The notes beneath the pieces were generated by a model. It saw only the letters and a program-made list of their open reading frames with translations, was not told the origin of the DNA and ran no database searches. Shown in pieces: positions 1-9,005 of a stretch of 64,000 nt of DNA. Source of the stretch: an uncultured Prevotellaceae bacterium (GTDB lineage: Bacteria; Bacteroidota; Bacteroidia; Bacteroidales; Muribaculaceae). A program made the position numbers and the translations under genes. The stretch is taken from NCBI GenBank assembly GCA_900317835.1, contig ONIL01000003.1, positions 38,200 through 102,199 of the forward strand, in the 5' to 3' direction. Position 1 is the stretch's first letter. Every line of letters starts with the position of its first letter.

Positions 1-282
1 CACCTCGGGGACTGTTTTGAGCCTGGCCACCACTTCGTCAAACTTAGAGGGGTCATTCAAGAAAAAGCCAATGTAAGCACAGGTTTCATATCCAACCGAT
101 GATGGATTGATGAGCGAAATGGAGCCCTTGATGACACCCATGTTGTAAAGCTTCTGAATGCGTTGATGAATTGCTGCGCCCGACACGTTGCAGGCACGTG
201 CAATCTCCAAATAAGGCTTGCGCGCATTCAGCGACAGCATTTTCAAGATCTTGTAATCAAGTGAATCGAGTTTAGTTGCCAT
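1..282 (-). CDS. Lrp/AsnC family transcriptional regulator (partial, C-terminus off the left edge)
   Basis: The minus strand from an ATG at 282 reads MATKLDSLDYKILKMLSLNA and continues in frame to base 1, giving 94 residues. The start is a classic Lrp/AsnC N-terminus: a winged helix-turn-helix at about residues 7-55 (LDYKILKML, then IARACNVSGAAIHQRIQKL), followed by the start of the ligand-binding RAM/AsnC domain (GYETCAYIGFFL). Members sense amino acids or related small molecules and act as multimeric DNA-binding regulators. The effector and targets cannot be read from the fragment. A TAATTTTG box about 100 nt upstream (388-395) could be its promoter. Confidence 0.9.
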   Translation of the reverse strand, partial: MATKLDSLDYKILKMLSLNARKPYLEIARACNVSGAAIHQRIQKLYNMGVIKGSISLINPSSVGYETCAYIGFFLNDPSKFDEVVARLKTVPEV

Positions 283-546
283 AATTTATAGTTATTAATG
301 TGTATCCTTAAAAAATGAGTCATTAATCGTTCGTGAAAAGTAGCATGGGTATCATTATTCAAAATAACCCACAACATTTCTAGAGCGCAAAATTACAAAC
401 TTTTTCTGAAAAAAATGACAATTCATAAGAAATTTTCAAAAAATTCTTCAAAAATTAAACACAAACGACCTCAGCAAATTGCTGATTTCACGATTTTGCG
501 CATTTTTCCCATGAAAAATCTATCTCATTCATGCAGGACAACTATA

Positions 547-1629
547 TCACATATACTTTGCCACAGCCGCCTTGAGCCTGGTGACATCCTCGACACGCTC
601 AACAATCTCTCCGTTGCGGATAATGAAGGTCGTGGGCATCCCCGTCACATTGTAAGAACCCACATACTGCGAATTGACACTATGCGGGTCAAACACTGTA
701 ATCCAAGGCAGATTCTGGGCAGCCTGTCGCCATGCCACATTATCCTGGTCGAGGCTCACCTGATAAATGGCGAGTCCACGATTGTGGTAGGCCTGGTAAA
801 TATCATTGAGTATCTTGTTGATTTGCGGTGAGTACTCGGTCTGATAGATGGTGAAGTCGAGCAACACCACGCGGTTCTCCGCAGCGACTTTAGCAAGGCT
901 GTATTCCTTGCCATCGTAGTCTTGCAACTTGATGTCGATGATTGAAGCCACATCGGCATATACCGTGTCGGTAGGCGCCGACATTGAACGGCGACGGCGC
1001 TGACCCTCCAGCAACTGATTAACCAGGTAGTCGGTGCGGGGATCATTGGGACGGAATGAGTTAAAGGCGTTGGCCACGGCGCCGATGATGCGCAGGTCAT
1101 TGTCGTTCAACGGGTCAAACAGAGGCTTGCCGTCAATATACTTGTTGATGGTATAATAGGCGACAATTCCACTTGGATCAACCACGATTTGGCGCGACAA
1201 CTTGTCCTTCCATGCCTGCAGTTCGGCTTCGGTACCCTTGCCGCCGGCAAACGCCATCGCATCCTTATCGATTTGCATGATCTGCTCGGCATGTTCACTG
1301 CCGGCAATAGTATAATCGACAGCGAAGTTTGGCAATTTGGCATTGATGGTCAAGTGGTCAAGACTGTCGATGGGGAAACAGATGGACTGTCCCCCATAGC
1401 GCAACTGGTAGATGCTGGGCACCTCGGGAGCCGGAGCGCTCACGCTGAACTTGCCATTCTTGTCAACCTTTATCGTATCAATGACAAACCACTCGCCATT
1501 ACTTGATTGCTCAAGTACGAGGGTCGTCGAGTCGTTGGCGCCATCAACGACACCATCGACATGGAATTTGTTGCCATTGCAGGCTGTCAAGCCCGCAATG
1601 GCAATCATCATTAAACATATTTTCTTCAT
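547..1629 (-). CDS. DUF4369 / thioredoxin-fold lipoprotein lacking the CxxC active site
   Basis: The preferred start is the internal Met at 1629, because it gives a lipoprotein signal (KKICLMMIAIAGLTAC) with the lipobox Cys about 17 residues in; the open frame reaches back to 1650. Residues about 20-120 look like a DUF4369 N-terminal domain. The C-terminal 130 residues have a TlpA/AhpC-type thioredoxin fold (VVLLDFTIYQTEYSP, later VTGMPTTFII with the cis-Pro). In redox-active relatives the first stretch contains WCxxC; here it has no cysteine, so a thiol-disulfide role is unlikely. I believe this Cys-free form recurs in Bacteroidetes, but that is from memory. It follows the OPT transporter gene on the same strand by 23 bp, so co-transcription is likely. 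Predicted location: periplasm-facing or surface lipid-anchored. Confidence 0.82.
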   Translation of the reverse strand: MKKICLMMIAIAGLTACNGNKFHVDGVVDGANDSTTLVLEQSSNGEWFVIDTIKVDKNGKFSVSAPAPEVPSIYQLRYGGQSICFPIDSLDHLTINAKLPNFAVDYTIAGSEHAEQIMQIDKDAMAFAGGKGTEAELQAWKDKLSRQIVVDPSGIVAYYTINKYIDGKPLFDPLNDNDLRIIGAVANAFNSFRPNDPRTDYLVNQLLEGQRRRRSMSAPTDTVYADVASIIDIKLQDYDGKEYSLAKVAAENRVVLLDFTIYQTEYSPQINKILNDIYQAYHNRGLAIYQVSLDQDNVAWRQAAQNLPWITVFDPHSVNSQYVGSYNVTGMPTTFIIRNGEIVERVEDVTRLKAAVAKYM

Positions 1630-1652
1630 GTGTTTATCGAATTGCATCACGA

Positions 1653-3629
1653 TTATTTAGTGGAATCCTTACGGGCACGCAGACTGTAAACGGCAAGGAA
1701 AATAATCAAGGCGAGATACATCACAACGCCCAACGTGTTTGTCAGCATTTCGCTCTCAGGAGCATTGAACTTGACATCACAGAAGGCCAGGGCTGCACAA
1801 ACAACACCCATCAGGGCACCACCGGCAATGAAACCGCTGGCGATGAGCGTGCCGCGCTCCTTGCGGGCAGCATTCACGGCCTCGTCCTTGCTGCGGCTGC
1901 CGACGAACCAACTAACGATGGCACCGATGAGCAACGGGGCATTCAGCTGGAAGGGGATGAACATACCCAGCGAGAAAGGCAGGGCGGGAACCTTGAGCCA
2001 GTTGAGCAACAAGGCGAGAACAGCACCCACGCCGTAGAGCAACCAAGGGGTATCGCCACCCATCATCAGGGGGTCGATAACGGCTGCCATGGCATTAGCC
2101 TGAGGTGCTGCCATGACGTTGGGATCAGTAAAGCCATAGGCCTTGTTCAAGATCATCATCACACCGCCCACGGTGGCTGCCGACACGAGGGTGCCGACAA
2201 ACTTCCACGTCTGCTGCTTGGCAGGTGTAGTACCAATCCAGTAACCGATTTTCATATCGGTGACCATGCCGCCTGCCATCGACAAGGCTGTGCAGACCAC
2301 GCCACCGATGACCATTGCGGCCACGATGCCTTGCGAGCCTTTCAAGCCAATGGAAACAAAGATTACACTGGCCACAATGAGGGTCATCAGGGTCATACCC
2401 GACACGGGGTTGCTACCCACAATAGCGATTGCGTTAGCGGCTACGGTAGTGAACAGGAAGGCAATAACCAGCACAACAAGGAAGGCGACAATCGACTGCA
2501 TCAGGTTGTGGATAACGCCGATATAGAAGAACACGAAGGTGATCAACAGTGCTGCCAACAAGGCAAACACGAGCACCTTCATCGAGATGTCACGCTGGTG
2601 ACGCTCCACCTGCTGTCCTTGGCTCTGTTCCTGGCTCTTGAAGGCCTGGCCAGCCAGTCCAGCGGCACTCTTGATGACGCCCCACGACTTGATGATGCCG
2701 ATGATACCGCTCATGGCGATACCACCGATACCGATGAACTTAGCGCCACCGGTAAAGATGTCTTCGGGCGAAGCGGTAGCCAGTTCGGGATTCATCGAAC
2801 CCATAAGCGGCACAATCACCCACCAGATGAAGGCACTACCGGCAAAAATGATGAATGCGTATGGCAGACCGATGATGTAACCCATACCCAGGGCTGCAGC
2901 GCTGGTATTCACCTTGAAGATCATCTTCACGTTGGTGGTGAAACCGTTAAGCGCGGGAATGGCAGCGGTGGTGAGCACTTCTTTCCACCAATGGAAAGTA
3001 GAGAGCATGAAGTCATAGGCACCGCCCACAATACCGGCGATGAGCAGGTGACGCACCTGGCTGCCACCCTTCTGACCGCTCACGAGCACCTGGGTGGTCG
3101 CGGTAGCCTCGGGGAACGGGAACTTGCCATGCTGGTCACTCACGAAGTACTTGCGGAAGGGGATAAAGAACAGGATGCCCAGGCAACCGCCTAACAGCGA
3201 ACTGAGGAAGATTTCCAGGAAGTTCACCGTGATGTCGGGGTACTTGGCCTGCAGGATGTACAGAGCCGGCAGAGTAAAAATGGCACCGGCAACGATGATA
3301 CCCGACGCGGCACCAATCGACTGGATGATGACATTCTCGCCCAGCGAGTTCTTGCGCTTGGTCGCAGCGCCAATGCCTGCGGCAATGATAGCAATGGGGA
3401 TGGCGGCCTCAAACACCTGACCCAGTTTCAAGCCCAGATAGGCTGTGGCGGCACTGAAGATAACCGCCATGATCAGACCCAGCGAGACGCTATAGGGCGT
3501 AATCTCGGGATACGTCTTGTCGGGCTTCAAGATGGGGACATACTTCTCCCCTGGCTTGAGTTCGCGCGCAGCGTTCTCGGGCAAGGACATTTCGTCTTGC
3601 TGTTGAACAATGATTTCTTCGTCTTTCAT
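1653..3629 (-). CDS. OPT family oligopeptide transporter
   Basis: This 658-residue, very hydrophobic protein has about 14 or more predicted membrane segments. After a charged N-terminal 45 residues it has the OPT-family opening (YSVSLGLIMAVIFSAATAYLGLKLGQVFEAAIP), followed by ATTQVLVSGQKGGSQ and a long alternation of Gly/Ala-rich helices. OPT proteins are inner-membrane, proton-coupled importers of small peptides or metal chelates; the substrate here cannot be deduced. A central hydrophilic segment near residue 340 (KSQEQSQGQQVERHQRD) probably forms a cytoplasmic loop. Length is normal for bacterial OPT proteins. It heads a two-gene unit with the Cys-less thioredoxin-fold lipoprotein. Confidence 0.92.
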   Translation of the reverse strand: MKDEEIIVQQQDEMSLPENAARELKPGEKYVPILKPDKTYPEITPYSVSLGLIMAVIFSAATAYLGLKLGQVFEAAIPIAIIAAGIGAATKRKNSLGENVIIQSIGAASGIIVAGAIFTLPALYILQAKYPDITVNFLEIFLSSLLGGCLGILFFIPFRKYFVSDQHGKFPFPEATATTQVLVSGQKGGSQVRHLLIAGIVGGAYDFMLSTFHWWKEVLTTAAIPALNGFTTNVKMIFKVNTSAAALGMGYIIGLPYAFIIFAGSAFIWWVIVPLMGSMNPELATASPEDIFTGGAKFIGIGGIAMSGIIGIIKSWGVIKSAAGLAGQAFKSQEQSQGQQVERHQRDISMKVLVFALLAALLITFVFFYIGVIHNLMQSIVAFLVVLVIAFLFTTVAANAIAIVGSNPVSGMTLMTLIVASVIFVSIGLKGSQGIVAAMVIGGVVCTALSMAGGMVTDMKIGYWIGTTPAKQQTWKFVGTLVSAATVGGVMMILNKAYGFTDPNVMAAPQANAMAAVIDPLMMGGDTPWLLYGVGAVLALLLNWLKVPALPFSLGMFIPFQLNAPLLIGAIVSWFVGSRSKDEAVNAARKERGTLIASGFIAGGALMGVVCAALAFCDVKFNAPESEMLTNTLGVVMYLALIIFLAVYSLRARKDSTK

Positions 3630-3738
3630 AAAAAATTAGTTTTTTGTTATTTATTTGGATGTTTTTTCAGTTAACAAACTGCGAAGGTAGGCAAAAATCA
3701 ACAAATGTTCACTATGAAAAGCGTGAAATGTTTGATTT

Positions 3739-3769
3739 TTTGTGAGATTGAAGTTTTTAATTATCTTTG
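3739..3769 (+). promoter_or_regulatory. Bacteroidetes-type promoter for the secreted protein at 3799
   Basis: TTTG at 3739-3742, a 19-nt spacer, then TATCTTTG at 3762-3769. This matches the -33/-7 pattern of the Bacteroidetes primary sigma factor. The coding start lies about 30 nt downstream. Confidence 0.7.
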
Positions 3770-3798
3770 CAGGTCAAACACTAAAGCGATATCTTTTT

Positions 3799-4635
3799 AT
3801 GATGAAGCATTTTTTACTGCTGGCCCTTGCGGCAGCCATGACGATAGGAACAATGTGGGGACAACAGGCTGCCATTGACAGTGCTCCCTACTGTGACGAG
3901 AACGTGACACTCGAGAAGTTGACCTCCTATATGGATACCGTGCGCTCGATTGACCCTCGTGTGAAGACATTCTACGGCAATCTGGTCAATAATCCCACCC
4001 ACAGCTATCGCATCGAGCACCTTGACCTGGGTTTCAACGGCTGTACCGGCCGCGTCGACGAGCATGTGGTCTTGGCCGACGGCAGCAAGCGCGACAATGT
4101 GTTCATCTTCAACGAGCAAGGGCTGTTGACACAGTCCATCATCCAGGGGAACAAAGGCAGCAAGACGACTGTCAATTACAGCTACACCTTTGACATCATA
4201 AACGGCTTCTCGCTCAAGCAGAGCAAAAGCAAGGCCAGAACCATCAACTATGCCTCACTCTTTGACGAACACAGCCACCGCGTCATCATCAAGGGCGATA
4301 ACGGCAGCCGTCACGACTTCAGCTACAACGAGAACGGCCACCTTGCCAAGCTCATCACCACGTCGGCCAAGGGCGAAAAGCGCACTCTGATTTATCAGGA
4401 CGGCTATGTCGTTCGTGAGGAGACAGGTAGCAAGGTCTTCCGCTATCACTATGACTTTGACACCGCGACAGGGAAAAAATTCCTCATCGCCATCAAGGAG
4501 TTGAAGGGCTCCAATGTGGTGCATGAGCGCACGTTTGATTATGACATCGACACCCACGGACGCTACACCCGCGTGAGCATCGCCCTCGATGGCAAGCACC
4601 AGATGACGATCACAAGGGAATATAGTGGGTTGTAG
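3799..4635 (+). CDS. Secreted protein of unknown function
   Basis: The start is placed at the ATG pair 3799/3802, just before an obvious signal peptide (KHFLLLALAAAMTIGTMWG). The open frame begins at 3742, but that part overlaps the promoter box at 3762-3769. The mature part (about 255 residues) has no domain I can name. It contains recurring Tyr/Asn/Gly-rich strands such as FSYNENGHLAKL, YQDGYVVREETG and FRYHYDFDTATGKK, spaced like the beta-hairpin repeats of YD/RHS-type or DUF4595-like proteins. That resemblance is weak. It is a likely periplasmic or surface beta-rich protein, transcribed alone and ahead of the PorE-like gene. Confidence 0.75.
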   Translation: MMKHFLLLALAAAMTIGTMWGQQAAIDSAPYCDENVTLEKLTSYMDTVRSIDPRVKTFYGNLVNNPTHSYRIEHLDLGFNGCTGRVDEHVVLADGSKRDNVFIFNEQGLLTQSIIQGNKGSKTTVNYSYTFDIINGFSLKQSKSKARTINYASLFDEHSHRVIIKGDNGSRHDFSYNENGHLAKLITTSAKGEKRTLIYQDGYVVREETGSKVFRYHYDFDTATGKKFLIAIKELKGSNVVHERTFDYDIDTHGRYTRVSIALDGKHQMTITREYSGL

Positions 4636-4636
4636 T

Positions 4637-4670
4637 TTTAACTCCTTAGTTGTTAGTCCTTAGTTTGAGG
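4637..4670 (+). repeat. Solo copy of the ACTAAGGACTA-type repeat
   Basis: AACTCCTTAGTTGTTAGTCC followed by TTAGTTTGA lies directly after the stop codon of the preceding gene. It shares the TTAGTTGTTAGT and TAGTCCTTAGT cores with the inverted repeats that bracket the four-helix-bundle gene at 41.7-42.1 kb. No gene is carried here. Confidence 0.6.
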
Positions 4671-4736
4671 GACAATACAATAAATGTGGCGGCTTTATCG
4701 TTTTTAATGTTAAAGCTCTTATAGCAACGCATTTTC

Positions 4737-6728
4737 ATGAAACCGATTCTATATATCTTAGTGGGACTGATGATGGCATCGATGGCACTGTCGATGACAT
4801 CTTGCAAGGGACCCAAACTCAAGGATGCTGACGAAGCCTACGACCGCGGCGAGTATTTCGATGCGGCGGTCATCTACCGCAGGCTCTATAACCACTATAA
4901 CCGCAAGGAGGACGCCTGGTTGCGTGGCGAACTGGCCTTCCAGTTGGGCATGTGCCACTTGAAGCTCAATCAGGGCAACCGTGCCACGGCAGCATTCCAG
5001 AATGCCATCCGCTATGAGTACGAAGACACGACCCTGTTTTTACGCCTAGCCCAGGCACAGCAGCGTGAAGGCCAGTATGCAGCTGCCATCAACAGCTACA
5101 ACCAGTACCTGGATATCGCCCCCGACAGCTGGGAGGCCAAGGTGGGCATCCGCGGCTGCGAATTAGCGCCCAAATGGAAAGAGGAAGGCTCACGATACAT
5201 TGTCAAACCTTTCTTCAGTTCCCGAAGGGCTGACTACTGCCCGATGTATCTTGACAAGAACATGGAGTACATGTACTTCTCCTCAACCAATGAGAAATCG
5301 ACGGGCGAGTTGCGCAGCGAGATTCTGGGCACCAAGAAAGGCGATATCTATTTCATGAAGAAGGATGAGAACGGCAAGTGGTCACGACCCGAAATCGTGG
5401 ACGGCGGACTGAACACCGAGCATGATGAGGGTGCCACGGCATTCTCGCCCGACGGATCGACCATGTACCTGGCCCGCGCCGTGCGGCAGGATTGGCCCAC
5501 AAATGTCGAAATCTATACCAGTAGCCGCAGCGAAGCCAAGTGGAGTGCCCCTCAGAAGTTTGAAATTACCGCCGACACGCTGAGTAATTATTCCGACCCA
5601 TTCGTCAGCCCTGACGGACAGTGGCTCTACTTCTCCAGCGACATGCCTGGCGGACAAGGAGGTACCGACATCTGGCGCATTAACCTCAAGGACAAGCATG
5701 GCACGCTCGAGAACCTGGGTACCCAGATCAACACCAAGGGCAATGAGCGCTTTCCCAATGTGCGCACCGACAGCATCATGTATTTCTCCAGCGATGGTCA
5801 TCCCGGCATGGGCGGACTAGACATATTTATGGCCACATTACAGCCTCGCGAGGAGGGAGACAAGACCTCAATGGACCGCTGGGTCATCGAGAACATGGGT
5901 GTTCCCATGAACTCCGCAGCCGATGACTTCGGCCTCACCTTTGGCGAGGGCGAAAGCGGACTCTTCTCCAGCAACCGTGGCGATGCACGTGGCTATGACC
6001 ATATCTTCAGCTTCATTAAACCAGACTTGCAGATCTGGATTTCGGGGTACGTTGTCGATAAGGACGATGAGCCGGTTCCCAATGCTGTTATCCGCATCGT
6101 GGGCGACGATGGCAGCAACCAGAAGACCGTTGCCAAGCCCGATGGCTCCTTCCGTTTTGACCTGCAACGAGGCGTGAAATATGCGATGCAGGCCAGCGCC
6201 GAGGGATATCTGAACTCACGTCAGGAGTTTGAGAGCGACAGCACCGAGGAAGACGCCGAGTACAATGTGGACTTCATCCTCGCCGCCATGTTCAAGGCCC
6301 AGATTATCGAGAATATCTTCTATGACTTTGATAAAGCTGTCCTGCGTGACGAGTCCAAACTTGCTCTCGACAGCATGGTAATGCTCTTGAAGGACCATCC
6401 CAACATCGTCATTGAGATGGCGTCGCACACCGACCGCATCGGCAGTGCGAAGTACAACCAGGGGTTGTCACAACGCCGCGCCCAGAGTGTCGTGGATTAC
6501 CTGATCGAGAACGGCATCCCACGTGAACGTCTCAAGCCCGCTGGATACGGAGAGTCGCGTCCCAAGACGGTGACCAAGCGCATCCACAGCCAGTATCCGC
6601 AATTTGAAGAAGGCGTCACTTTGACCGAGGAATTCATTAAGACCCTGAGCAAGGAGGATCAGGAAGCGGCCGACCAGGTCAACCGCCGAACTGAATTTGA
6701 GGTCATCGACACCGAGTACCAGTACTAA
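4737..6728 (+). CDS. porE: PorE-like OmpA-family lipoprotein (type IX secretion component)
   Basis: This 663-residue protein has a lipoprotein signal ending in SMTSC (Cys about 23). The domain order is TPR-like helices (about 30-150), a PD40/WD40-like beta-propeller (about 165-425, with blades such as VSPDGQWLYFSSD and DSIMYFSSDGHPGMGGLDIF), a carboxypeptidase-regulatory-like domain (about 430-515, ISGYVVDKDDEPVPNAVI), and a C-terminal OmpA peptidoglycan-binding domain (about 540-663, YDFDKAVLRDESKLAL ... GYGESRPK). This TPR-propeller-CRD-OmpA order is that of Porphyromonas PorE, which tethers the T9SS to peptidoglycan. The assignment rests on architecture, so a paralogous OmpA lipoprotein of other function is possible. 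It fits the presence of T9SS-type sorting regions on three proteins in this window. Confidence 0.82.
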   Translation: MKPILYILVGLMMASMALSMTSCKGPKLKDADEAYDRGEYFDAAVIYRRLYNHYNRKEDAWLRGELAFQLGMCHLKLNQGNRATAAFQNAIRYEYEDTTLFLRLAQAQQREGQYAAAINSYNQYLDIAPDSWEAKVGIRGCELAPKWKEEGSRYIVKPFFSSRRADYCPMYLDKNMEYMYFSSTNEKSTGELRSEILGTKKGDIYFMKKDENGKWSRPEIVDGGLNTEHDEGATAFSPDGSTMYLARAVRQDWPTNVEIYTSSRSEAKWSAPQKFEITADTLSNYSDPFVSPDGQWLYFSSDMPGGQGGTDIWRINLKDKHGTLENLGTQINTKGNERFPNVRTDSIMYFSSDGHPGMGGLDIFMATLQPREEGDKTSMDRWVIENMGVPMNSAADDFGLTFGEGESGLFSSNRGDARGYDHIFSFIKPDLQIWISGYVVDKDDEPVPNAVIRIVGDDGSNQKTVAKPDGSFRFDLQRGVKYAMQASAEGYLNSRQEFESDSTEEDAEYNVDFILAAMFKAQIIENIFYDFDKAVLRDESKLALDSMVMLLKDHPNIVIEMASHTDRIGSAKYNQGLSQRRAQSVVDYLIENGIPRERLKPAGYGESRPKTVTKRIHSQYPQFEEGVTLTEEFIKTLSKEDQEAADQVNRRTEFEVIDTEYQY

Positions 6729-6730
6729 TA

Positions 6731-6765
6731 CAATAAACCGCCCTAAAAAGGCGGTTTATTGTTTC
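6731..6765. terminator. Bidirectional rho-independent terminator
   Basis: Perfect 12-bp stem CAATAAACCGCC / GGCGGTTTATTG (6731-6742 with 6750-6761) around a 7-nt loop, with T-rich sequence after it. It separates the converging porE-like gene and the sugar dehydrogenase gene. Confidence 0.85.
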
Positions 6766-6784
6766 TCTATCTGCACACTATCAA

Positions 6785-8101
6785 TTAGCGGCCGATGCAG
6801 TAGTAGGTGAAGCCCATTCCCTCAAGCTCGTTGCCGTCATACACGTTGCGGCCATCGATGATGAGCGGGGTTTTCATCAAATCCTTAACAACATTCCAAG
6901 CGGGAATACGGAACTGCCGCCACTCGGTGAGCAGCAATACCGCATCAGCTCCCTTGACAGCATCATACATGTCCAGTCCACAATACACCGTGCTCCAGCG
7001 GCGTTTGGTGGCATTCATGGCCACTGGGTCATACACACGCACATTGCACCCTGCTTCCATCAACAGGTTGATGGTGTCGATAGCCGGAGCCGAGGTCATA
7101 TCATCGGTCTCAGGCTTGAAACTCAGTCCCCACAGGGCAATGGTCTTGCCCTCGAGGTCACCCTTGTAGTGATTGTTGAGTTTCTTGAAAAGGATGCGCT
7201 TCTGGCGGTTATTGACGTTCTCCACAGCCTTGAGGATTTCCATATCATAATTGTGCTCACCACCAATCTTAATCAAGTCATTGATATCCTGAGGGAACAG
7301 TGTGCCACCATAGCCACAACCAGGGAAAATGTACTTGGGACCGATGCGGCTATCAGTGCCTACACCATGCCGCACGATGTTGATGTCGGCCCCGACGATT
7401 TCACACAGGTTGGCGATCTCGTTCATGAAACTCACGCGGGTAGCCAGCATCGACGTGGCAGCATACTTGATCATTTCGGCAGTGCGGGTGTCGGTATAAA
7501 TGACCGTACGGTTATTATGCATCAGGATGGTGCGGTACAAGCGCTCCATCGACTGACGCGCGGTGACTGTCTCGGTACCGATGACAATGCGGTCAGGTTT
7601 CATGAAGTCCTTGATACCATTGCCCTCAGTCAAGAAGTCGGGATTGCTGGCGACATCAAATTTGATGTTTTGGGCACCACGGGCCTCAAGAGCTTCAGCA
7701 ATGATTTTGGTCACATGCTGTGCAGTTCCCACAGGTACTGTCGATTTGATGACAAAAACGCTATATCGAGTGATATTGTCGGCAAAATCCTTTGCGACAT
7801 CCAATATAGGTCCCAAGTCGGTCAAGCCGTCCTCGTCGGCAGTGGTGTCAATTGCACAGAAGACAAAATCCTGATCCACAAAGCCCCGCTTGTAATCACT
7901 CGAGAACGTTAGCCGCTTGTCGGTGACATTGCGGTTAATCATATTGTCAAGGCCTGGCTCATAGATGGGAATCGCACCATAAACGAGACGGTTAATCTTT
8001 TGGCTGTCACGGTCAACACACGTCACGTTCACGCCCAAGTCAGCGAAGCAGGTGCCACTCACCAGACCGACGTATCCTGTACCTACTATTGAAACATTCA
8101 T
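6785..8101 (-). CDS. UDP-glucose/nucleotide-sugar dehydrogenase family protein with altered active site
   Basis: This 438-residue protein begins with the NAD-binding Rossmann motif (VSIVGTGYVGLVSGTCFADLG). It has the family central domain (AEMIKYAATSMLATRVSFMNE) and the C-terminal UDP-binding domain (IALWGLSFKPETDDMTSAPA), full length for UDP-glucose 6-dehydrogenases. These enzymes oxidise UDP-sugars twice to uronic acids through a covalent thiohemiacetal on a Cys in the GGSCFPKD motif. Here that motif reads GYGGTLFPQD, so the nucleophile position is Leu268. The Asn normally four residues after the catalytic Lys212 is Thr216. The codons were re-read from the nucleotide sequence and both changes hold. 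The fold is certain; full oxidation to the acid is doubtful. It is a single-gene unit with a TATATTTG box at 8149-8156. Confidence 0.85.
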   Translation of the reverse strand: MNVSIVGTGYVGLVSGTCFADLGVNVTCVDRDSQKINRLVYGAIPIYEPGLDNMINRNVTDKRLTFSSDYKRGFVDQDFVFCAIDTTADEDGLTDLGPILDVAKDFADNITRYSVFVIKSTVPVGTAQHVTKIIAEALEARGAQNIKFDVASNPDFLTEGNGIKDFMKPDRIVIGTETVTARQSMERLYRTILMHNNRTVIYTDTRTAEMIKYAATSMLATRVSFMNEIANLCEIVGADINIVRHGVGTDSRIGPKYIFPGCGYGGTLFPQDINDLIKIGGEHNYDMEILKAVENVNNRQKRILFKKLNNHYKGDLEGKTIALWGLSFKPETDDMTSAPAIDTINLLMEAGCNVRVYDPVAMNATKRRWSTVYCGLDMYDAVKGADAVLLLTEWRQFRIPAWNVVKDLMKTPLIIDGRNVYDGNELEGMGFTYYCIGR

Positions 8102-8148
8102 AGCAACACTTATTTGTCTAATTCAGGTTCACAGATGTATTTAATTTG

Positions 8149-8156
8149 CAAATATA
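8149..8156 (-). promoter_or_regulatory. -7 promoter element (TATATTTG) for the sugar dehydrogenase
   Basis: TATATTTG on the minus strand, 47 nt upstream of the start codon at 8101. I could not find a well-spaced -33 TTTG partner. Confidence 0.5.
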
Positions 8157-8177
8157 CGAAGATTTATTAATAATTTC

Positions 8178-8208
8178 TTGTGTTTGTGATAAAAAATTGC
8201 TAAGTTTG
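8178..8208 (+). promoter_or_regulatory. Bacteroidetes-type promoter for the aquaporin gene
   Basis: TTG at 8178-8180, a 20-nt spacer, then TAAGTTTG at 8201-8208. The start codon is 75 nt downstream, so a modest untranslated leader is expected. Confidence 0.6.
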
Positions 8209-8283
8209 CCCATTCCAATTTTTAATTATTCATCCTATTGATTGTAAATCAACTTGTTTAACCAAAATATTATTCATTGAACT

Positions 8284-8973
8284 ATGAAAAAGTATTTAGC
8301 TGAAATGGTCGGCACGATGGTCCTGGTACTGATGGGTTGTGGTGTCGCCGTGAGCCTAGGGTGCGACCCCGTTCTTAACATCCCTGCTGTTGTGGGCACG
8401 TCATTGGCATTTGGCCTCGCTGTTGTGGCTATGGCCTACACCATCGGCGGAATTAGCGGCTGCCACATCAACCCTGCCATCACGTTGGGATGCTTCCTGA
8501 GCGGACGCATGAGCGCCAAGGATTGTGGCATGTACATTATTTTCCAGATTATCGGAGCATTTATCGGTTCGGCATTGCTCTACTTGCTGGTGACCAATGT
8601 GGATGGCATGAGCGGTACTGGTGCCAATGACCTGCAACAGGGCGTTTCGGTAATGGGTGGCCTGCTGGCCGAGATCATCTTCACCTGTGTATTTGTGCTT
8701 GTTGTGCTGGGCGCTACTGCCAAGACCAATGGCGCCACCAACAACTTCGCTGGACTGGCCATCGGTCTGTCATTGGTGCTTGTTCACCTCGTTTGCATCC
8801 GCTACACTGGTACCTCGGTGAACCCCGCTCGCTCGATTGCTCCCGCCATCTTCCAAGGCGGAACCGCACTGACTAACCTGTGGATCTTCATTGTCGGTCC
8901 GTTTATTGGCGGCGCACTGGCAGCCTGCATATGGAAAATCATTGACTGCAACTGCGACAAGAAGGTCGATTAA
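8284..8973 (+). CDS. aqpZ: Aquaporin (MIP family, AqpZ-like)
   Basis: This 229-residue membrane protein has six predicted transmembrane helices and both signature half-helix loops: HINPAITLG with NPA at residues 63-65, and SVNPARSIAP with NPA at about 180-182. The Arg after the second NPA is the conserved selectivity-filter residue. The N-terminus (MKKYLAEMVGTMVLVLMGCG) is typical of bacterial AqpZ. It provides passive water flux across the inner membrane. A glycerol facilitator is less likely because the second motif is NPARS rather than NPARD. It has its own promoter and a DUF4332 gene 32 bp downstream on the same strand. Confidence 0.93.
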   Translation: MKKYLAEMVGTMVLVLMGCGVAVSLGCDPVLNIPAVVGTSLAFGLAVVAMAYTIGGISGCHINPAITLGCFLSGRMSAKDCGMYIIFQIIGAFIGSALLYLLVTNVDGMSGTGANDLQQGVSVMGGLLAEIIFTCVFVLVVLGATAKTNGATNNFAGLAIGLSLVLVHLVCIRYTGTSVNPARSIAPAIFQGGTALTNLWIFIVGPFIGGALAACIWKIIDCNCDKKVD

Positions 8974-9005
8974 GTCCTTGTTTCACCTATAATTCATTTT
9001 ACACT

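Noticed and set aside
1503-3194. Long plus-strand open frame (563 codons) opposite the OPT transporter
   Set aside because: His/Gly/Asp-rich antisense shadow of a clear transporter gene; no start signal or recognisable domain.
7169-7912. Plus-strand 247-codon frame inside the sugar dehydrogenase
   Set aside because: Antisense shadow with no family resemblance.
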